Source: Glandiceps talaboti
Lineage: Eukaryota; Hemichordata; Enteropneusta; Spengelidae
NCBI RefSeq assembly: GCF_964340395.1
Contig: NC_135557.1
Coordinates: 24,881,563-24,924,062, forward strand
Direction: 5' to 3'
DNA length: 42,500 bases
Shown: positions 35,035 to 42,500 of the stretch, one piece after another
Numbering within the stretch: position 1 is the stretch's first letter
Layout of the letters: every line of letters starts with the position of its first letter
Notes under the pieces: model-generated
The model's database searches: none
Told to the model about the DNA's origin: nothing
The model's input: only the letters and a program-made list of their open reading frames with translations
Position numbers and translations under genes: made by a program

Positions 35035-35035
35035 T
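34927..35035. repeat. (ACT)n(ACA)n triplet array
   Basis: About seven ACT units followed by about 26 ACA/GCA units, with a short GCA-rich interruption near 34987-35003. The poly-Val frame on the - strand is an artefact. Third triplet array in the window. Confidence 0.96.
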
Positions 35036-36606
35036 GCATTTTTCTTAGAGGTCCTATCCCCATAATGAATTAAGTGTAAATGTGACAGGCAGTTGTTTCA
35101 TATTATTATAGCAAAAATTGGTCCGGAAGAAAGTACTGATTATATGTAATTGATCCGTTATGGCTCCAATGAAACGTAACAGTAGTGTGCCCTAGATCAA
35201 ATACCTTGGCCTGTAGGTGAACCCTTTCCAAGGATTGGACAAAAAGCATCTACGGTTTCATCTCCAAAGTGGTACCATGTGTTTTGGACATGATTCTTAC
35301 TGATAAGCTACGGCACATATGTGGAAAATATACATGCTACAACGAAGTTATCTTATCGGCTTAAACCTTGCCTTCTTGACTTTCGTCAGTTGACAAGTCA
35401 TTGACTGGTGTAGCCCATATTTCTCTTCTTTTTAATTTCAAAACAGACCGAATTGAAATTTCACTTCCAATGAATCAAACGTTCACAGTTAGTCATGCAT
35501 CATTGTAGCATATTGATACGATGTGAATTACTAAGTGTATTCCATAACATGTTAACTTACTTATCTACCATGTACCATGCAAATGTCAGAAATACGACAG
35601 AAAAAAACGATACGAAAGAAGAAACTGCTCAACAAAAATACAAAATTCAGCATGCATTCATCTGTTAATCTGTGTTTACTTAATGTACACACAAGGACAG
35701 ACACTACTGTTGAGGAAATTCTACCACAATCTGATAATTGGCAAATGAGTCCGCTTCAACGAGTGAAGATCTGACCTAATTCACTTGACATAGCGTTTTA
35801 TCTGCACTTGAAACAGTTTTAATCATATGTTATTATTGAATTTTTCTCAAATCTATAGACTGTCAACTATACAACCAGTGAAGTGGCGTTTAACATCCAC
35901 AGCAAAGAACGCAGAATGGACAACATCCACAGAAAGAAATTGAGGTGATATTTTATTATGCAGCCACAGAATCTAACTATTCTAATACAGTTCATACAGG
36001 TTAGCAGACAATGAATGACGATTGATCACATGGTCACAGGTCACAGGTCACATGCAAGGTATGACTTATACGTACACCGATGAATGTCTTTAAAAAAATT
36101 CAAACGTCCATCTATCATAAAGAGAGAACATAGACGACACAAGCTCACCTCCCCTCCCCTTCACCTTCCAACACATAGCAAACCTTAGCTTACTAAAAAC
36201 TCCTGTATGCATTGCCATTGCTATGTTTACGTACTTCTCAATAAGTCACTTAAAATGTGGTCATCATAGTCACCCCATTAGTTTATTGCGTAATTATAAA
36301 TAGTAATCGTTCACACTTCAGCTACAAACCTTATGGCCTATTTCCAAAAGGGCTTCAGTCTTGCTATCAGGTGATGAGTATCATTCTCATTGAATGCACA
36401 AAAAACATTCAGTTAATTAATTAGTCGATTAAATGAGTGTACTTTCAATTGTCACATTATTACATTTTGGTTAATAGTAAATGACCTATTTAAAGTTAGA
36501 ATTGGCAAAAATAGATCGTGTCCCAATGCCGCGAAGAAATACCCCTGAAACGAACTTACCTACGTAAAATCTGTTGGAATTTGTCCAAGCTCCTCAATAT
36601 AGCGAA
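35036..36606. other. A+T-rich non-coding stretch
   Basis: No gene, RNA or large repeat noticed. A short direct repeat ggtcacaggtcaca lies near 36031-36051. Confidence 0.5.
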
Positions 36607-36727
36607 ATGTATGTATGTATGTATGTATGTATGTATGTATGTATGTATGTATGTATGTATGTATGTATGTATGTATGTATGTGTGTATGTGTGTATGTAT
36701 GTGTATGTGTGTATGTGTGTATGTGTG

Positions 36728-36759
<32 letters not shown>

Positions 36760-36930
36760 TGTATGTATGTATGTATGTATGTATGTATGTATGTATGTAT
36801 GTATGTGTGTATGTATGTATGTATGTATGTATGTATGTATGTATGTATGTATGTATGTATGTATGTATGTGTGTATGTGTGTATGTATGTATGTATGTAT
36901 GTATGTATGTATGTATGTATGTATGTATGT
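36607..36930. repeat. (ATGT)n microsatellite, about 324 bp
   Basis: Long ATGT array with GTGT interruptions near 36680-36730, 36803 and 36870. The frames of 110-144 codons on both strands are translation artefacts. Confidence 0.98.
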
Positions 36931-37339
36931 GCAAAACCATTTTATAGCATAGAGGGCGCGCTCCGTTTGTCTATGATTTCTGGTCATCCTTGTTCAAAAT
37001 AAATGGAATAGTGTATGTATACCCTATCGGATAATATCTGATCAATTTCAATTGAACCATACATCATTAATTAGCATAATTTGTATAAAAAAGGATAGGA
37101 AAAGTACATTATGGATCATTATTTCTGTCCAAAGGTTTTATCGAATTGCTACGATTTAAATACAAATATACCATCAACAAATGTAATTTGTAAACATGCA
37201 TATTGATATATATATATATATATATATATATAATGAAGTTTATCAATAAGCTACAATATCAGTAAGATGGGATATGTTTGTTAAGACTATATATATATAG
37301 TACATCAACATCTCCTGACGAGTGATTTACTCACGAAAC
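36931..37339. other. Non-coding stretch with short AT runs
   Basis: Contains an AT run at about 37206-37233 and a short one near 37290. No gene seen. Confidence 0.55.
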
Positions 37340-37753
<414 letters not shown>

Positions 37754-38416
37754 TTAGTGGATATAATAGTGAAATTATAAAAACATTTTATTTTGCCATT
37801 TTATGAGTTTGGCCTGTATGGTTGGCACAATCAACGAATTAGATGGGATTTAAATGATATATCACAAATAGTTGTTCAGTTTGTGAAATCTCTTAGCTGC
37901 CTACATTGTAATAACGCGACACTGGATTCGATTGATGTGAAAACAACTACGTTAATTTGCATATACTACAAAACTGCATATATCATGATTCCGATAGATG
38001 TCCATATTGCTTGTAGGTACATATTAAGTAAACTATTCGAAATCTGCAGCTTACTTTCTTTCTAAATTAACTCACTGAAAAGAACGCAAAAATTTGACCT
38101 CATCGTTAGTATTAGCATTATGGGATTACACTTTATGTTGGCGAATTAGATGGAGTGCTAAGTCGCTTGATTTCTAAACGTCGATAAGTTGTACGTATCC
38201 AATTCACTGCTCACTCATCAACATACGAACATTAAATACAACGATTCTCGTTATCAAACATGTCCGTTCGAGCTGAAACAGTGGCTAGTGTTGTAAGGGT
38301 AAACAAGTTTGGGTTTTATTTACTATGAAGCAAATCTTTAACACATTTATAATAAAAACAGAGTATTAACATATAAATTATAAACAGTTCTGTTCTGCCA
38401 AGCATAACTTACTAAG

Positions 38417-38417
<1 letters not shown>
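37754..38417. other. A+T-rich non-coding stretch
   Basis: A 90-codon frame at 37793-38065 has no recognised domain. Nothing else seen. Confidence 0.5.
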
Positions 38418-38451
<34 letters not shown>

Positions 38452-38512
38452 CGCTATTACGCTCTGCCACTGCGGTATAGAGCACTGTCTTAGCAGATTG
38501 ATACTCACCGAG

Positions 38513-38546
<34 letters not shown>
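38418..38546. repeat. (AT)n arrays flanking a half palindrome element
   Basis: AT arrays at about 38418-38449 and 38514-38546 enclose a single 66-bp arm (38448-38513) of the palindromic family first seen at 11676. Gctctgccactgcggtatag and the following agcactgtcttagcagattg match that element's left arm almost perfectly. Here the second arm is absent. Confidence 0.85.
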
Positions 38547-38548
<2 letters not shown>

Positions 38549-39293
38549 ATGTATACCACAGTACATCTGTAATTTTAATAAATATGGATTTGTTCATAAG
38601 CAATACATAACAAATTAAATCAAAATGGTGTTCTTATGGGAAATGATAGTTATCATATAAATTAACAATATATTATACATATTGGAATATTATATTTAAT
38701 GTCAGGAATTAGGAGGTTCTAAGCCAAAAGTCAGAGTTCATTGCTTCTGTGATCACACATTTGAGGCTCCGGTATAGCACATAACTATCCAAACATATTT
38801 GGAATTTCAAGGAAAGGAACCAACTATATAAGATTGAGTGGGTTATTATCATCCAAGTGGCTACTTACAAAAATGAGACGAAACGAGTAATCTCTGTTTA
38901 ACTAAGACACTATCTATAATCAATTACTGAAAAGAGCATGCTACTGAACAAAACAATATGAATTAGTCTCCAAATAGCGCCACGACAATAAATATTTCAT
39001 CGTTAACGATACAAGTAAAAGTCCTTACGGAATAGATTGGCCGGACAATCTTGTTTTACAATGACTACACAAAACATTCACGTGTACATATTGACCTTAG
39101 CAATCCCAATTTATCAGTCACCTGATGGTCACAGAGGAAACATGGAACTCCGAGTAAGGACTTATAACATCTGTATTCCTTGGATTAGTTATATAATGTT
39201 TTTCTGGTACCAATATTGCACTGGGCACTGATTTCCCCCGTGAAACACATACACTAATATTAATAGTAATATTGATTCATTAATGAGTATATA
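38547..39293. other. A+T-rich non-coding stretch
   Basis: No supported gene or repeat. The 64-codon frame at 39037-39231 is unrecognised. Confidence 0.5.
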
Positions 39294-39295
39294 TG

Positions 39296-39374
<79 letters not shown>

Positions 39375-39455
39375 TATACATACATAGATACATACAATAA
39401 TACATACATACATACATACATACATACATACATACATACATACATACATACATAC
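39294..39455. repeat. (AT)n followed by (TACA)n
   Basis: About 37 AT units (39299-39373), then ragged tacatagatacatacaata, then about 13 TACA units. The junction suggests the tetranucleotide and AT arrays arose from each other by point change and slippage. Confidence 0.97.
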
Positions 39456-39963
39456 GACTTTTAAAATGAGGGGTCATGTTTTTGAGGTCAATGCCAATAT
39501 AGACAATATTATCTCAGATATATCACTAACAAATATGAACATTTATGTAGAAAAATACTCAAGTATGATTGTTAACACAATACAGTAAATGTTTTTCAAC
39601 TCCTAGCCTGGGTTCATCTTTATGTCTGACACGTTTTAGACAGCTTTCAGTAATTACAGAGGAGAAAACCCAGTCTGTTGCCTTTAATTTGATGCTGATT
39701 TCTAAACAGAGTCCCTCTGCACCTTCCCATCTCGAAATCATAATCATAATGATAACATGTCCAAAAATTAATAGTGAGTACTCTATCCAACAGCTCCCAC
39801 AACAATGATAATTTTTTAAGGTTTCGATTGTTTTTAATTATTACCACCACCACTGTGAATAAATGCGAAAAGCTCTTCATTCAGTCAATTGAGTGGATGT
39901 CAAAATTGTGGTGTGATGTGATTATGACAGCAGTGGGATATAGTATCGTTGGGTTTCAAAATG
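39456..39963. other. Non-coding stretch
   Basis: Overlapping 62- to 91-codon frames on both strands have no recognisable domain. No gene is called. Confidence 0.5.

Positions 39964-40048
<85 letters not shown>
39964..40048. repeat. (AT)n microsatellite, about 42 units
   Basis: Uninterrupted AT array. Tyr-Ile frames over it are artefacts. Confidence 0.97.
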
Positions 40049-40051
<3 letters not shown>

Positions 40052-40759
40052 GTCAAAGGTCGAAATTTAATACACATTATTTTATGTTGAAGTCTCGCAT
40101 GACAGACATAGCTTGTGAGCCATTTCTGTCTTTCAGAGTTTTGATCTCTAAATAGTATATACCCTGGCCTGAAAAAATGATTGAAGAGAAAGGTTTTCAT
40201 CAAAGATAAAACAATTTTATAACATACAAGTAATGTTAATAAGACTGACCCAGTTAATAACACGACTATAATGTTGACACTGTGATAAATCATTGGAAGG
40301 GTTAATTACATTTAGAATCAAATGGAATAATAAGTTGTAGGTTTTTTTTTATATTTTTTTAAATATTTTTTTTAAGTTTGAAAACTAATCAAAATTGTCC
40401 ACTTGAATAAAGATAACATTATACTTTTATGAGCACAATCTCCTTAGGTGTCCATGTCTAGAATACAAGAACACCACTTAATCGTTTAATTACATAATAT
40501 TAATCCTCTAACAATCAGAGGTCGAGTTTAATATCTGATTAACTTATTTTAATCCAGTCTACATTTAGCACGTGCAGTGTATATCAAGTCAAAGTAGGTA
40601 TTAAATGGTAACGAAAGGTATCATTTTACGACAGGGATATGTTTGAGTTTATTGAAACCAAATACCTTTATGAAGGTGTAAATATATTATTAAAGGCAAT
40701 AATAACCTGGCTACAGACCTAGTTACAGGAAGTTTTATATAATAAAACGTGCAACACTT
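40049..40759. other. A+T-rich non-coding stretch
   Basis: Contains poly-T-rich segments near 40343-40377. No gene seen. Confidence 0.55.
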
Positions 40760-41075
40760 ACATACATACGTATGCATGCATGCATGCATGCATGCATGCA
40801 TGCATGCATGCATGCATGTATGTATGTATGTATGTATGTATGTATGTATGTATGTATGTATGTATGTATGTATGTATGTATGTATGTGTATGTATGTATG
40901 TATGTATGTATGTATGTATGTATGTATGCATGCATGCATGCATGCATGCATGTATGTATGTATGTATGTATGTATGTATGTATGTATGTATGTATGTATG
41001 TATGTATGTATGTATGCATGCATGCATGCATGCATGCATGCATGTATGTATGTATGTATGTATGTATGTATGTAC
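40760..41075. repeat. Mosaic (ATGC)n/(ATGT)n microsatellite
   Basis: Three ATGC islands (about 40771-40818, 40926-40952 and 41013-41044) alternate with long ATGT blocks. The ATGC islands are self-complementary. Frames of 100-155 codons on both strands are artefacts. Confidence 0.98.
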
Positions 41076-41984
41076 AATTAGAATAACAACACTCAACAGA
41101 CACAGTTTTGATACTAGTTATGATATTAACAATAACTTCTGCAAGTCTAAATAATGAAAGACTGATGATAGATTTTTTTGGGATTAAATAAAATAATGAC
41201 AAGTTGAATTGTGAAAATATACAACTTTTAGCGATATATCTTATATCCTCAATAATGTTGACACTCTTGGTGTGAAAATGTAAACTCTGCGTTCAGTCTA
41301 TTACCGAATGAGATAATATACACGTATGTCCTATTTAATGTAAAACAGTTGTAGATGTGTAAAGACCAACTGAAAATATACTATAAACTGTACAATTTAT
41401 GAAAATTGAAGTCCGTGTAGAGAAATATGTAAGTCGTGGATTAGGAATGACAGTGCAATACCCAGAACTCAAAGCTCATTTAAAATGACGACATGTGTAT
41501 AGAGGAACTGTATCTACATAGTATACAACATTAAATCAATATAACTAGCCGAGTGGCTTACACAGACTGATGTATCGTGTACATACTAATGACGTATTAA
41601 GCCTAATGCACTCAGTATACAACAGCCGGCCTTGTTCGATCGTTTTACCACGGAGGTTGAAAGAGTCTTGACCCTCCAATTCATTACTTGTGACCGATCG
41701 TACTTGATATGAAGTCAACCACTTCGAGAAATATCTAGAGCTACTGTTTGTTATGCTGTACATGTTCCTGCTTAGAACCGAACGAGAGGTGGACTTATAT
41801 CTTCTGCTTGTCTTCAAATCGTTCGGTACGAGTGATATAAACTATGTTTATTTCTGTAAGACTCCCGAATCATTATGAAATGAACAACTACTTGCTTGGA
41901 TATTTTAGAACGTTCTCATAAATTTGACGTACGTCAGCGATATCACAACGACCGGGCATACATGTGTTGACTATTTCCCTATAT
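41076..41984. other. 3' flank of the second receptor gene
   Basis: Probably includes the 3' UTR of the - strand receptor that ends at 41985. A 90-codon frame on the - strand at 41545-41817 has no recognised domain and is not called. No clear similarity to the 3' flank of the first receptor was noticed by eye. Confidence 0.45.
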
Positions 41985-42500
41985 TCACTGGCAATCTTCT
42001 AGTGTTATAATTGTATCGCGGTATGCCCCGTTCACTTTGCGTATAGAGCCATTGTTTTTATTCCTTTCTACAGATAACTGTCTGCGACACGACCCATTTT
42101 TCTGACGATAAGCTCCATTTGTGTTAAAAGATTCATTTCTTTGAGAGGATTTGCGCGATCTTATTCTTCGACCTCTAAATGACCTTATCGAGCTACGATA
42201 CCAATCAACGGTTGTGGTAGTCAAGGCAAAGTTGTCACTCGAACTTTCATTTCCAGGGTGTACACTTTTCCTCTTACATCGAAGTACTTTGATGAAGGCA
42301 GATCTAAACATCCTGCTGAAGATGTTGTATATGATAGGGTTTATTGCTTCATTGATGTACAGCAATACCCTTGTAACATTCAATACGGTTGTGTGTTTGT
42401 AATATGTTCGATCGAAGACCATCATTAACGTAAACACTCGGAACGAACCCACACATATTAAGTACACGGTGACAGTAACGCCAAGCATTCTAATCAGTTG
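41985..42500 (-). CDS. Rhodopsin-family peptide GPCR paralogue, C-terminal part (5' end outside window)
   Basis: The frame stays open to the window edge, so the 171 residues here are only the C-terminal third; the Met at 42488 is internal. It begins with QLIRMLG at the cytoplasmic end of TM6, continues through TM6 (CVGSFRVF at the CWxP position), TM7 with NEAINPIIYN, the helix-8 stretch and a VLRC cysteine, then a tail rich in Ser, Arg and Asn-Gly, ending at TGA 41985-41987. Over about 75 residues of TM6-helix 8 it is about three quarters identical by eye to the receptor at 27055-28416, and the tails share an ALTTTT block and NGSC/NGS repeats. It is therefore a paralogue from an inverted duplication. 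Like its neighbour, it lacks the TM6 proline. No intron is seen in the part present. Confidence 0.93.
   Translation of the reverse strand, partial: QLIRMLGVTVTVYLICVGSFRVFTLMMVFDRTYYKHTTVLNVTRVLLYINEAINPIIYNIFSRMFRSAFIKVLRCKRKSVHPGNESSSDNFALTTTTVDWYRSSIRSFRGRRIRSRKSSQRNESFNTNGAYRQKNGSCRRQLSVERNKNNGSIRKVNGAYRDTIITLEDCQ

Noticed and set aside
42151-42402. 83-codon frame on the + strand
   Set aside because: Antisense shadow of the second receptor's coding sequence.

Overview
The window reads as nuclear DNA of an animal, most likely an invertebrate; the species cannot be named from the sequence. Reasons: high A+T content, long microsatellites (TATG/TACA tetranucleotides, AT dinucleotides, CAN triplets), decayed transposon pieces, no operon-like gene packing, and two rhodopsin-type G-protein-coupled receptor (GPCR) genes, one with a likely splice acceptor just 5' of its ATG.

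Genes: only two protein-coding genes are well supported. A complete 453-codon receptor lies on the + strand at 27055-28416. The 3' part of a close paralogue lies on the - strand from 41985 to the window end. They face each other tail to tail, 13.6 kb apart, are about three quarters identical by eye over TM6-TM7, and share a Ser/Arg/Asn-Gly-Ser-rich cytoplasmic tail. Both look like peptide receptors of the TRH/ghrelin/neuromedin-U type, but both lack the usual CWxP motif of TM6.

Mobile DNA: a broken non-LTR retrotransposon (RT C-terminal part) at about 8935-9450; a 191-bp foldback element at 8495-8685; a 424-bp element with 71-bp terminal inverted repeats at 29417-29840 and a solo end of the same family at 9496-9566; a second inverted-repeat element at 22407-22803; and a short palindromic family (11676-11812, with a half copy at 38448-38513) embedded in AT arrays.

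Tandem DNA: large tetranucleotide arrays at 220, 17.9, 31.8, 33.1, 36.6, 39.4 and 40.8 kb; AT arrays at 11.4, 19.7, 37.4, 37.6, 39.3 and 40.0 kb; triplet arrays at 15.0, 15.2 and 34.9 kb; minisatellites with 22-27 bp units at 18.1, 19.2 and 29.2 kb; segmental tandem duplications at 14.15-14.67 and 37.34-37.75 kb; and a diverged repeat at 20.39-21.0 kb that carries four regularly spaced RFX X-box-like palindromes.

The rest is A+T-rich intergenic or intronic sequence in which I see no supported gene. No rRNA, tRNA, CRISPR array or prokaryotic feature was found. I see no clearly new multi-gene system; the points most worth following up are the TM6-altered receptor pair, the X-box array and the AT-embedded palindrome family.
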